From: Hymenobacter mucosus | GTDB lineage: Bacteria > Bacteroidota > Bacteroidia > Cytophagales > Hymenobacteraceae | Assembly: GCF_900188255.1 (NCBI RefSeq) | Contig: NZ_FZNS01000013.1 | Location: forward strand, 49,601-113,600 | Length of the DNA: 64,000 bases | Direction: 5' to 3' | Shown here: piece by piece, positions 45,988 to 54,306 of the stretch | Position numbering within the stretch: position 1 is the first letter of the stretch | Layout of the letters: each line of letters opens with the position of its first letter | Translations under genes and position numbers: made by a program | Notes under the pieces: model-generated | What the model saw: only the letters and a program-made list of their open reading frames with translations | The model's database searches: none | Told to the model about the DNA's origin: nothing

Positions 45988-47067
45988 CTACGCTTCCTGT
46001 TTGAGTGATTCCATATCAATGACATAGCGGAAGCGCACTTCCTCGTCCTGCATCTTGTCGTAGGCTTTGTTGATGTCCTGAATATTGATCATCTCCACCT
46101 CGGGCAGTATCTGATGCTGGGCGCAGAACTCAAGTACCTCCTGAGTTTCGGCAATGCTACCAATGATGGAGCCCGACACGGAACGGCGGTGCATGGCTAC
46201 TTCTTGGTTGTTGAGGGGCGCTTTATAAGGTCCTATCAAGCCCACCGTGGTAATTACGCCGTTGCGCTTGGCTAGCTTCACATACTCGTTCACATCGAAC
46301 GCATCTGGAATGGTAATGAGAATGAAGTCGAACTTCAACTCATGAGCCTTCATGGCGTCCGCATCAGTAGAGAGTAGCACCTCGTGGGCTCCCAGCTTCT
46401 CGGCAGCAGCCTGTTTCTCCTTAGTCGTGGTAATGGCCGTGACGGTAGCTCCCAGGGCCCGCGCCAACTGCACTGCCATGTGGCCCAGCCCACCGAGCCC
46501 TACTACTGCCACGCTCTGACCGGGCCCTACCTGCCAGTATTTCAGCGGCGAGTAGGTAGTGATGCCAGCGCAGAGAATGGGAGCCGCCGCTTTTATGTCT
46601 AGTGCCTCTGGAATGCGCAGCACAAATGACTCCTTCACCACAATGTTGGTGGAGTAGCCACCAAAGGTGTTGAAGTCCTTGTTTTGAGGTTTCATGTAGC
46701 CGTTGTAAGTAGCCGTCCAGCTAACGGGACCCTCGCAGTAGTTCTCTTCTTGCTCCTGGCAAGCTGGGCAAGTGCCGCAAGAATCTATCATACATCCTAC
46801 TCCTACCACGTCGCCCACCTGAAACTTAGACACACTACTGCCTACCTCAATAACTCGTCCGATGATTTCGTGGCCGGGTACGCATGGGTAAATGGTATTG
46901 TGCCAGTCATTTTTCACCTGATGTAAATCGGAGTGGCATACTCCGCAGTACAAAATATCGATATGAACTTCGTCGGCTTTAGGAGCATGCCGCTCAATTT
47001 CCATTTCCGATAAACCATTGAAAATAGAGTTGGTAGCACCGTAGGCTTTGGTTTTGAATACGTCCAT
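45988..47067 (-). CDS. Zinc-dependent NAD(P) alcohol dehydrogenase, CAD/YahK-like
   Basis: Medium-chain dehydrogenase that probably reduces aldehydes with NADPH. Catalytic zinc ligands are in YCGVCHSDLHQV and VPGHEIIGRV; the structural-zinc cysteines are in CGTCPACQEQEENYCEG. The cofactor fold is VVGLGGLGHMAVQLARALGA. The start at 47067 (MDVFKTKAYGATNS) is normal for the family; an earlier Met at 47112 adds a 15-residue tail. About 359 aa. Single gene on the minus strand, with the replication origin behind its start. Confidence 0.92.
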   Translation of the reverse strand: MDVFKTKAYGATNSIFNGLSEMEIERHAPKADEVHIDILYCGVCHSDLHQVKNDWHNTIYPCVPGHEIIGRVIEVGSSVSKFQVGDVVGVGCMIDSCGTCPACQEQEENYCEGPVSWTATYNGYMKPQNKDFNTFGGYSTNIVVKESFVLRIPEALDIKAAAPILCAGITTYSPLKYWQVGPGQSVAVVGLGGLGHMAVQLARALGATVTAITTTKEKQAAAEKLGAHEVLLSTDADAMKAHELKFDFILITIPDAFDVNEYVKLAKRNGVITTVGLIGPYKAPLNNQEVAMHRRSVSGSIIGSIAETQEVLEFCAQHQILPEVEMINIQDINKAYDKMQDEEVRFRYVIDMESLKQEA

Positions 47068-47513
47068 TGTGGAGTGGCTGTGAGCAAGAGGATGAAAGAA
47101 AAACAGCAGCACTTAACAGGCCAATAGTGGCTTGCTTAGGGTTGTGATGTTCCTAACGGTTTTCCAGCTTAAAGGGAGAAGCATTCTACCTATAAAACTA
47201 TGACTTTATGCTAGCTCCGTGCTCCTAATGGTCATCATGCTATCCTCTGATCTACAAGGGGGTAGACGCCAATTTCTACTAACTTCAAGGTAAATAATAG
47301 TACTAAAACTGGTATAAATTTTTTACTATTATTTACCTTCTAGTTGAGGCAAAATACCAGCCTTTTTTCCCTAGTACAAACCGTTCTATAATCATATACT
47401 GTTAGTTTTTGCATCTATGCTACTTATCTAAAGCAGACTTCATCTTACTGGAAAAGTTCTATACGCTCATTGGCACCGCTTAGAATTTAACAGCAGCTCG
47501 CAAGACGTGTACC

Positions 47514-48071
47514 TATTACAAAAAGCACGAATTCAACTAGGCTCCCTTCCATGCTAATTGCTTAACTGCATGACTGTTTTCGTGCTTTTTGTAATAGGCT
47601 GCCTAGCGAGGTAAGATAGTACACTTGCTTTCGTGCTTTTTGTAATAGGGCAAACCGTTATATCGTGTATTCAATAGTAAATATATATTACACACAATCT
47701 GCTGTAAAGCAATGATTTAACCATTTATTATTCTCTTAACCCTATTACAAAAAGCACGAATTTCCGCGCCGCCGCCCAATTAACCAACCTTACGCTAGCT
47801 CAGCATCTAAACTCGATGCTATCCGCCATTTTTAGCCCTAAACACTCAAAAAAAGACCACCCCTTTTAAACGGTAGTTTTCCTTATTTATAATATTACCT
47901 AATATTATAGGGTCCATAACTATTTGAATAACATATGGTTGCAAGCAAACTCTATTACAAAAAGCACGAATTGCCTATTACAAAAAGCACGAAAGGTTAT
48001 TACAAAAAGCACGAATTGCCTATTACAAAAAGCACGAAATATGCGGGCTACCCTATTACAAAAAGCACGAA
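47514..48071. repeat. Iteron array and probable replication origin
   Basis: The 18-bp sequence TATTACAAAAAGCACGAA occurs nine times without a mismatch. Plus-strand copies are at 47514, 47743, 47953, 47976, 47998, 48021 and 48054; inverted copies are at 47579-47596 and 47630-47647. The last five are spaced 23, 22, 23 and 33 bp, about two helical turns, and run up to the initiator gene. A truncated copy starts at 48076. The stretch 47648-47940 between copies is very AT-rich, suitable for strand opening. This is the arrangement of Rep_3-type iteron plasmid origins: direct repeats bind Rep monomers for initiation, and inverted copies may act in autoregulation or handcuffing. The wider gap 47068-48132 holds no gene. 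Confidence 0.9.
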
Positions 48072-48132
48072 TGCCTATTACAACTTATTTTTTTGTAATA
48101 CCTTTCCTGTCTGAACCGCTTTACCAGTTGCC

Positions 48133-49356
48133 ATGCAGGGAGATCTTTTTGCTCATGAGAAACCCGAGCCCGACAGCAAATTGGTTGTCCAGCGTAACGA
48201 CTTAGTCAACGCGCGGTTTGCCCTCACCACTTTGGAAATGCGTTTGTTCATGGCCATGCTATCCCGCATTGAGCGGGAAGACACGGAATTTCATGAACTC
48301 CATATTCCCGTGACGGAAGTAGTAGCCGTTTCCGGGCGTCGCCCTAGCAGCAACGACTACCAGCAGCTAAAGGATATGTGTGCCTTACTGGCTTCCCGCG
48401 TGCTGTACATTGAGCGCCCTAGCAAGAAGAAGTCGAAACGAGCAGGTCAGGGTATTGAAGAGGCACCCAGCTTCTCCAATACCCCCCTGATGGCCTACGC
48501 CGACTACAATAGCGAGGAGCGCGCCCTGGTGGTGCGGTTTAATGATCGGGTTCGGGAGCACCTGCTCCAGCTCAACGAGGGAAACTTTACCCAGGCCCAG
48601 CTCATGCAGTTGTTGAAGCTGAAGAGTGCCCACTCCTACCGCATTTATTGGCTGTTGAAGCAGTACGGAAGCTTTGGTACGCGCACAATCCGCGTGGATG
48701 AGTTAAAGAGGGTACTCGACCTGGAGGGCCAATACAAGCAGTTTCCGCTGTTTAAGCTGCGGGTCCTCGACCGGGCTCAGCAAGAATTGGCTCAAACGAA
48801 CCTAGCCTTCCAGTACGACCTGATTCGGGGAAAAAGCAACAGTGTGGAGGAAATTCGCTTCCGCTTCGAGCCCGTGACCAATGAAGTGCTGCTCCCTTCC
48901 CTACCGGCCACCACCGAATGGCAAAAGGTATTGCTGGAAGTAGGCGTATCGGCCAGTAGTATTGCAGCCGTTGGAGAACTTATCGACAAAGGCGACATAG
49001 AGCCAGGCTACGTGCAGTACGTGGTGCACCAGCAACGCAGCAAGAGTAGCCAGGGAAAGATTAAGAGCTTAGCCGGGGCTGTGTTCACGTCTATTACCAA
49101 AGGGCATTTGGTGGAAGACTACCACAAAATGGTTCAGCAGCGGCAAAAGACGTCCGGCCGCAAGCCGGCCTCGTCTTCCCACCAGCTCATTCGCATCCGG
49201 CTCCAGGAAGCTCGGGAAGCCTTTGAGGTGATGCAGCACAAGAAAACGGCTAAGGGCACCACTTTCGAGGAGAATTTGGAGTTGGTGTACTTGTCGCAAG
49301 GGTTTCGCCAGGAGAAGGATGCCCAGGGTATTGAGTGGCTGATTAAAGAAGCCTAG
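48133..49356 (+). CDS. Rep_3-family replication initiator protein
   Basis: Plasmid-type initiator that binds iterons and opens the origin. The Rep_3 domain (PF01051) covers about residues 15-230 with QRNDLVNARFALTTLEMRLF, LKDMCALLASRVLYIERPSK, LLKLKSAHSYRIYWLLKQYG and TIRVDELKRVLDLEGQYKQF, two winged-helix halves. The C-terminal 170 residues are helical and less conserved. Length 407 aa is in the longer part of the family range. It lies 61 bp after the last complete iteron. Expression is probably autoregulated through the iterons, as is known for this family. Confidence 0.93.
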   Translation: MQGDLFAHEKPEPDSKLVVQRNDLVNARFALTTLEMRLFMAMLSRIEREDTEFHELHIPVTEVVAVSGRRPSSNDYQQLKDMCALLASRVLYIERPSKKKSKRAGQGIEEAPSFSNTPLMAYADYNSEERALVVRFNDRVREHLLQLNEGNFTQAQLMQLLKLKSAHSYRIYWLLKQYGSFGTRTIRVDELKRVLDLEGQYKQFPLFKLRVLDRAQQELAQTNLAFQYDLIRGKSNSVEEIRFRFEPVTNEVLLPSLPATTEWQKVLLEVGVSASSIAAVGELIDKGDIEPGYVQYVVHQQRSKSSQGKIKSLAGAVFTSITKGHLVEDYHKMVQQRQKTSGRKPASSSHQLIRIRLQEAREAFEVMQHKKTAKGTTFEENLELVYLSQGFRQEKDAQGIEWLIKEA

Positions 49357-49425
49357 CCTCTCTCCTACCCTAGCACTTAGGCGCCGAGCATACTTTGGAA
49401 GCACACCTACGAACTATACCCTATT

Positions 49426-49503
49426 AAAAAAGGGCTAGAAGGCTGCTCGTACGCCCAATATCAGAGGAGGACAGAAGTACAAGCAGCTTTCTAGCCCTTT
49501 TTA
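49426..49503. terminator. Hairpin terminator after the Rep gene
   Basis: A-tract and GGGCTAGAA-GGCTGCT (49426-49447) pair with AGCAGC-TTTCTAGCCC plus T-tract (49482-49503), with a 34-nt loop. It lies 70-150 bp past the Rep stop codon and also just beyond the end of the leftward aspartoacylase-family gene. Confidence 0.65.
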
Positions 49504-49545
49504 GGGGGGTACAAGGCATGATTAGGGTAACTACGGCCCTGGAGG

Positions 49546-50610
49546 CTACAGGCGGGTAGTTAGTGGCACATGCCCAATATTTAGCAAGCTTTCTCCCTTG
49601 CTGATGGGTGGGGTAGCTGTCATGTAAAGCACTACCCCATCAACGGGGGCTACTACATCGGCAACCGGGGTTCCGAACAGGTCGGTGAGGTAGCCTAGCT
49701 TGCGGCCCTTGTGAATTAGCTCTCAGGCTTTTACCTGCGGGTAGAAAAAGCCCGTGTGAGAGCTAGTGACGGTAGTTCGCTGCGCGATTAGCAGCGGAGT
49801 GGTCGCAAGCGGTTTGTCGCCGATTATGTCCAAATGACCAAGCAGACGATAGAGCGCCTGTTTGATTTGCGCTACGGCATCTACCTCGGGCAAGCCGAAG
49901 CGGCCGCATTCAATATCAACGGCGGGGATGCCGCGCTTGATGGCTTCGCGGGAGCAGTACACGGCAGCTTGGTCTTGTAAGCTGGCTTCATTACCGAACT
50001 GCACCACGTAGGGAAACCCCAACGCTGTAGCCATTTGCCGCCCGGTTTCGGATAGCGCCGGAGTGTCGAAGTAGTTGTAGTAGCCGGCATAGGGACGCAA
50101 GTCATCGAGGGCGTCGCCGGCGTGCACATCAATGACGTGGGTACAACGCGCCATAACGTCGTTGCCCAGCCGCCACGCCAGGCGCTCGGTGATGGTTCCG
50201 TCCGCTTTACCAGGAAACACGCGGTTAAGGTTCTTCTCGTCCTGAGGGTTTACCTGAATGCGCCGCCCTAGGAAACCAGATACGTTGGCTAGATGCACCA
50301 AAATGACCGTGCCACGCAGTTGAGCAGGGTCGAGTTCTTGAGCTAGCTGCTGCGCCGCCAGAATAGGCGGGTATTCGTAGCCGTGCACCCCAGCAATGAT
50401 GCCCAATACCGGGCCCGGCCGGCGGCCATGAAAGACCGTTACGGGTACTACGGCGGTATCTTGACCCGCCGTTACGTAAAGCAGCGTAGCCACCTTACGC
50501 CCGGGTGCTACTGATTGTCCGTTAAACAAAAAGGGCTTTGGAAGTGCTACTGCAAGTACTTGGGTAAAGAAAAACAGCGCCGAAAGCAGGAAGAAAAAAC
50601 GAAGCGGCAT
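49546..50610 (-). pseudogene. Succinylglutamate desuccinylase/aspartoacylase-family protein, interrupted by in-frame TGA
   Basis: Zinc-dependent M14-like deacylase family. The start at 50610 gives a signal peptide (LRFFFLLSALFFFTQVLA). Zinc ligands are visible in IIAGVHGYEYPPILAAQQLA and VIDVHAGDALDDLRPY, and the catalytic Glu in PAVDIECGRFGLPEVDA. The frame meets TGA at 49723-49725, right after FFYPQVKA. Reading on in the same frame gives 58 more residues (ELIHKGRKLGYLTDLFGTPV, ADVVAPVDGVVLYMTATPPI, then SKGESLLNIG) up to TAG at 49546. This is the normal C-terminal beta domain of the family, so a single G-to-T change of a Gly codon (GGA to TGA) probably cut the gene. The 295-residue product keeps the metal site. 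It lies 39 bp after the ABC permease gene. A sequencing error is possible. Confidence 0.82.
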
Positions 50611-50649
50611 AAGCAGGAAATGACAGTCAAACAAAGCGGTAAGCTGGGC

Positions 50650-52032
50650 TTAGCGAGGGATAATGGGGCGCACCCGCCAGAGTACGGCCCCCAGTCCATA
50701 GACAGCCGCTACGCTCAACAACAGCTTCACTAGCCCCCGGTAGAGGGTTGGTAGCTCCGGTTGGCTGGTGAAGGAATGAGTAGGCTCCCGGGCATAGTCG
50801 GCGTGCGTGAATTCGACTTTCCCAAACAGGAAGGGGTAGTAAAACGCCCGCAATGAGTCGTGGAAGCGGGTAGCGCTGCGCTGGAATTGTAGGTGGGTAG
50901 GCAGGTCGGTACCGGCCAGGGCGTTGAAGCTAGTTTGGGCATTGATAGCCGGCGAGAGCAGATTTAATTGCTCTACCAGGTCGTAGCGCTGTTGGAGGCC
51001 GTGGGCGTAGGCGGCAGCCTGGGGCGCCACGGCTAGGTCGCCGAGGTGCTGAAAGGCATAGTACCAGCGCCACACAAACCGCTCCCGGATAGTGGCCGTA
51101 TCGCGCCACTGCGGGTAGAGGGCGAAGAAGCGGTTCATGGTTTCGGTTTTGGGTCGGTCCCAGCCGCCGTGAATTTCTTCGCGCTGCTTGATAGTGAGGG
51201 CAATGCCCTGGGGCACGGGGCGGGCAGTAGCTACACTCAAATTCAGTAAGCTTGGGACCAGTACCACCAATAAGAGCCATACCCCCAGCAAGGCTACGGC
51301 ATTCACGGCTGAGGGACGCTGCAAGGCCGTCACGACTAGGCTCACCCCAAACCAGAACAGGCAGTAGAGCACCGTCAGGCTCAGCCACATAATCACCCGA
51401 CCATCCAGCGGCACCTGAGCCCACAGCATTCCGACTACCGAAAGCAAGCCCGCCAGCCCTAGCACTACCACTAAGCGGAACGCGAGCTTGGCCCCTACTA
51501 CCACCGCCGGGCGCACCGGCTGGGCCAGCAGCACTACCAAAATGCCTTCTTCCCGCTCACTAGAAAGCAAATTGAAGCACAAGGCAATAATGAGCAGCGG
51601 CAATAGGTATACCAGCACAAAAGCCAGGTCGAAATTGCCGCTGAGCACCTTCATGGGATTGGTGTTGTCGGTGGCATATAGCTGGTTTTGGAGGCCTAGC
51701 AGGCGCAGCTTCACGTACGAGGGATTCACATCACGCAGCCCCAGGGAAAGGGCGGCCCACCGGTCGGGGTGGTGCATGGCGAAGGTAGAATGGTAGTACC
51801 CAATGTCGCCGGCATCGGCGGGGCCAGGAAACTTCACTTTAAGCTCGTCCACGTTGCGGCGGGTAAGCTCCGGCAGATTGGCCAAGTGCTGGCGCTGGCG
51901 TTCAATTTCCGTGGTGCCGTAGTAGATGCCGTATAGGCCAGTAGCCAGCAGCAGGCAGCACAACAGTACAAGCCCCCGAGCGGCCCGGAAATGCCGCCAT
52001 TCGTAGAAAAACAGAATTCGGAATAGGTGCAT
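50650..52032 (-). CDS. ABC-2-type permease, DUF3526 family (second subunit)
   Basis: Membrane subunit of an ABC exporter. One N-terminal membrane helix, a large outside domain (about residues 50-160), then five or six helices (DLAFVLVYLLPLLIIALCFN, LLSVVGMLWAQVPL, LLGVWLLLVVLVPSLLNL) and a final C-terminal helix (VAAVYGLGAVLW). LLSSEREEGILVVLLAQPVR is the cytoplasmic coupling region typical of DUF3526 permeases. The start at 52032 lies just past the stop codon of the preceding permease. About 460 aa. It pairs with the similar permease at 52037-53455 and the ATPase at 53464. Confidence 0.88.
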   Translation of the reverse strand: MHLFRILFFYEWRHFRAARGLVLLCCLLLATGLYGIYYGTTEIERQRQHLANLPELTRRNVDELKVKFPGPADAGDIGYYHSTFAMHHPDRWAALSLGLRDVNPSYVKLRLLGLQNQLYATDNTNPMKVLSGNFDLAFVLVYLLPLLIIALCFNLLSSEREEGILVVLLAQPVRPAVVVGAKLAFRLVVVLGLAGLLSVVGMLWAQVPLDGRVIMWLSLTVLYCLFWFGVSLVVTALQRPSAVNAVALLGVWLLLVVLVPSLLNLSVATARPVPQGIALTIKQREEIHGGWDRPKTETMNRFFALYPQWRDTATIRERFVWRWYYAFQHLGDLAVAPQAAAYAHGLQQRYDLVEQLNLLSPAINAQTSFNALAGTDLPTHLQFQRSATRFHDSLRAFYYPFLFGKVEFTHADYAREPTHSFTSQPELPTLYRGLVKLLLSVAAVYGLGAVLWRVRPIIPR

Positions 52033-52036
52033 GAGA

Positions 52037-53455
52037 TTAAGCAACGGGAGTGGTAGCAATCAGCCGTAGGCCTATCCAGCTCAGCAGGCCTGCCCAGAGC
52101 AGCAAGGCCGCCATGGGCAAAAACAAGTGCGGCCAGGCCCACCCTAGCGTGGGGGCCTGGTACATGAAGACCGGTACCGCGCGCCACGTGCTGGCATCTA
52201 GCCGGCGTTCCTTGTCGCCGTAGCCCATGCTGGCTTGCAGGCCGTTCAGGCGTTGTACCAAGTCGTAGCGGTAGGATTCTGCTGCTTGCTGAAAGTGCAC
52301 GTAGTGGGCGAAATCGGAGCCAGCCAGCCCCATCGACAAAGGCCGAATAGCTTGGTAGGGGTTTAGCAGGCCAGCCCAATCGGAAAGGCGGTTTTGGCGT
52401 TGGTAAGTGGCGTTCAGAGCGGCAAAGTGCTGCTGATACACCCGGGTAGAGTATTCCTCTCCGGCGGCCATTTGCAGCCCGGCTACGCTCACCGGTAGCT
52501 TGTCTTCGGAATCGACCCCGTATTTTTTCAACAGGTCGGCTTTCAAGGCAGCGGCCCGCTTGTCCTGCGGGTCGTGACCGTTGAGCCCATGCTGGGCCTG
52601 CTCGTGCACTTCGGCGTCCATTTGTGCCTTGGTGGTAGTAGGGTACAGCGAAGCACCCAAGTTGGCGGTGGCTTTGGGCAGGATGATGCCACTCAGAATC
52701 CAGAAACCTAGCAACGTAACCAGCGCCGCGCGGGAGCTGCTCTGCCCAGCCGATACCACCACGGCTCCCACCACGAACAGAAAGAAATACACCGCATAGC
52801 TGACGACAAACAAGGTGAGGCGCGCCGCCAGATCAACGCCGGACGCAAACTCTTCCCCCGTAAACAACAGCACCGCCGCCAAGGCCAAGGCCGGTGCCAC
52901 AACCAACGCCACGGCTTGGCTGTATCCTAGTATCTTGCCCCAAGCTACTTGCCGTATCGTTACGCCCTGGCTGAGCAGTAGTTTCAGCGTGCCGGTTTCC
53001 CGCTCCTGGGTGAAAGCTCCAAAGCACAGAAAAATGATGAGCAGCGGCACCAGCAGTTGGAGTACGAAGGCCACGGTCATTTCGCCAAATCGAATCAGAG
53101 AGCCCGACTGCTGGGCTGGGCTGAAGTTGACACTGTTCTGCTGGTGGGCTTCCAGAAATACGGCGCTGCCCGTAAACGAGTCGACGCCAGCGTCCAGCAA
53201 GCTCAAGCCCGACTTAGGTCGGAACGCAAAAGAGCCGTAGTGAGCTACCCGGTGCGGGTGCCGGGCAGGCTGGTTGCGAAACTGCTCGTTGACGGTGGCT
53301 TGGGCCAGCTGGCGCTCTTGTTGCAGCGTACGGTACGAGGCACGGCCTACCAGCGTGGCTGCCAGCAGCAAGGCCAGCACTAGGGCACTCAGCACCCCAA
53401 ACCGCCGGTCCCGCAGGGTGCTGATAAATTCTTTTTGGGCAATACTATGCATCAT
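52037..53455 (-). CDS. ABC-2-type permease, DUF3526 family (first subunit)
   Basis: Paralogue of the following permease with the same layout: one N-terminal helix (VLSALVLALLLAATLVGRAS), a long external domain, then a helix bundle (VAFVLQLLVPLLIIFLCFGA, YAVYFFLFVVGAVVVSAG, LVTLLGFWILSGIILP). The coupling segment is FTQERETGTLKLLLSQGV. 472 aa. It is 8 bp after the ATPase gene and 4 bp before the next permease start, so the three are one tight operon. Substrate unknown. Confidence 0.88.
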   Translation of the reverse strand: MMHSIAQKEFISTLRDRRFGVLSALVLALLLAATLVGRASYRTLQQERQLAQATVNEQFRNQPARHPHRVAHYGSFAFRPKSGLSLLDAGVDSFTGSAVFLEAHQQNSVNFSPAQQSGSLIRFGEMTVAFVLQLLVPLLIIFLCFGAFTQERETGTLKLLLSQGVTIRQVAWGKILGYSQAVALVVAPALALAAVLLFTGEEFASGVDLAARLTLFVVSYAVYFFLFVVGAVVVSAGQSSSRAALVTLLGFWILSGIILPKATANLGASLYPTTTKAQMDAEVHEQAQHGLNGHDPQDKRAAALKADLLKKYGVDSEDKLPVSVAGLQMAAGEEYSTRVYQQHFAALNATYQRQNRLSDWAGLLNPYQAIRPLSMGLAGSDFAHYVHFQQAAESYRYDLVQRLNGLQASMGYGDKERRLDASTWRAVPVFMYQAPTLGWAWPHLFLPMAALLLWAGLLSWIGLRLIATTPVA

Positions 53456-53463
53456 CGGCGGGG

Positions 53464-54171
53464 CTAGTTCATGAAGGTGAGGTAGAGCTGCTCCAACTCC
53501 TGGGCGTTTAAAGTGGCGGTCGGGCGCACATCTACCAGCTCACCTTCCCGCATAATGCCCACCCGCGTGCCTACTTCCTTGGCCCGGAAAATATCGTGGG
53601 TGGCCATAAGCACGGCCGTGCCCTGTCCGCTGAGCCGGCGAAGCAACTCCGAAAACTCGTTGGAGGCTTTGGGGTCGAGGCCAGAGGTAGGCTCATCGAG
53701 CAGCAGCACCTTCGCGTGCTTGGCCACCGCAATGGCAATGCCTACCTTCTGGCGCATGCCCTTGGAGTAGGTGCCCACCCGCCGTTGCACTGCTTCCGCC
53801 GGTAGGCCAGCATCGGTGAGGTATTGAACAAGCTCCCACTGCGGGTACTTATAGCCCGCCAGGCTGCTAAATAACGCCAGGTTTTCTAGGCCCGTGAGGT
53901 GCGGGTAAAGCATTACCTGCTCGGGAATGTAGGCCAGGTATTCCTTGATCTTGATCGGGTTGGTTGCTACTTCCAGCCCATTGACGAAAGCGGCGCCCGC
54001 AGTGGGCTGCACAAAGCCTAGGAAGAGGTTAATGGTCGTGGATTTACCCGCTCCATTCTGGCCCAGCAGGCAAAATACTTCGCCCGGGGCAATCTGCAGG
54101 TTTAGCCCGCGCAAGGCCAACTTATCGGCGTACTGCTTGCGCAATTCCTTGGCTTCGAGAATGTAAGTCAT
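53464..54171 (-). CDS. ABC transporter ATP-binding protein
   Basis: ATPase subunit of the exporter formed with the two DUF3526 permeases. Walker A is LGQNGAGKSTTINLFLGF, the signature loop YSKGMRQKVGIAIAVAKH, Walker B VLLLDEPTSGLDPKASNEF and the switch His is in MATHD. The start at 54171 (MTYILEAKELRKQYADK) is preferred to an upstream Met at 54198. About 235 aa. It is downstream of the TonB-dependent receptor by 135 bp on the same strand, which may mean one transcript. Confidence 0.94.
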   Translation of the reverse strand: MTYILEAKELRKQYADKLALRGLNLQIAPGEVFCLLGQNGAGKSTTINLFLGFVQPTAGAAFVNGLEVATNPIKIKEYLAYIPEQVMLYPHLTGLENLALFSSLAGYKYPQWELVQYLTDAGLPAEAVQRRVGTYSKGMRQKVGIAIAVAKHAKVLLLDEPTSGLDPKASNEFSELLRRLSGQGTAVLMATHDIFRAKEVGTRVGIMREGELVDVRPTATLNAQELEQLYLTFMN

Positions 54172-54306
54172 AGTACGAGTGAGTTTAAAGAGCGTCAAGG
54201 CGGAGCGTAGTCGCGGTAGCGCTCCTACTTTGCCTACTGACGAATAGCAAGGGCCGCACGCTCCACCTGCGCGTGGCCCGGTGCATCTTGGGTAAGGTCC
54301 TGCGCG

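Noticed and set aside
47953..48071. Regularly spaced repeats considered as a CRISPR array
   Set aside because: Spacers are only 4-15 bp, copies occur in both orientations, and a Rep_3 gene follows; no cas genes.
47924..48205. 93-codon frame running through the iterons
   Set aside because: It merely translates the iteron DNA (repeated TNCLLQKAR) and overlaps the Rep gene start; not a gene.
49723..49725. TGA in the aspartoacylase-family gene as a selenocysteine codon
   Set aside because: The codon is in the place of a Gly, not at the active site, and no selenocysteine-type stem loop is evident; a nonsense mutation is simpler.
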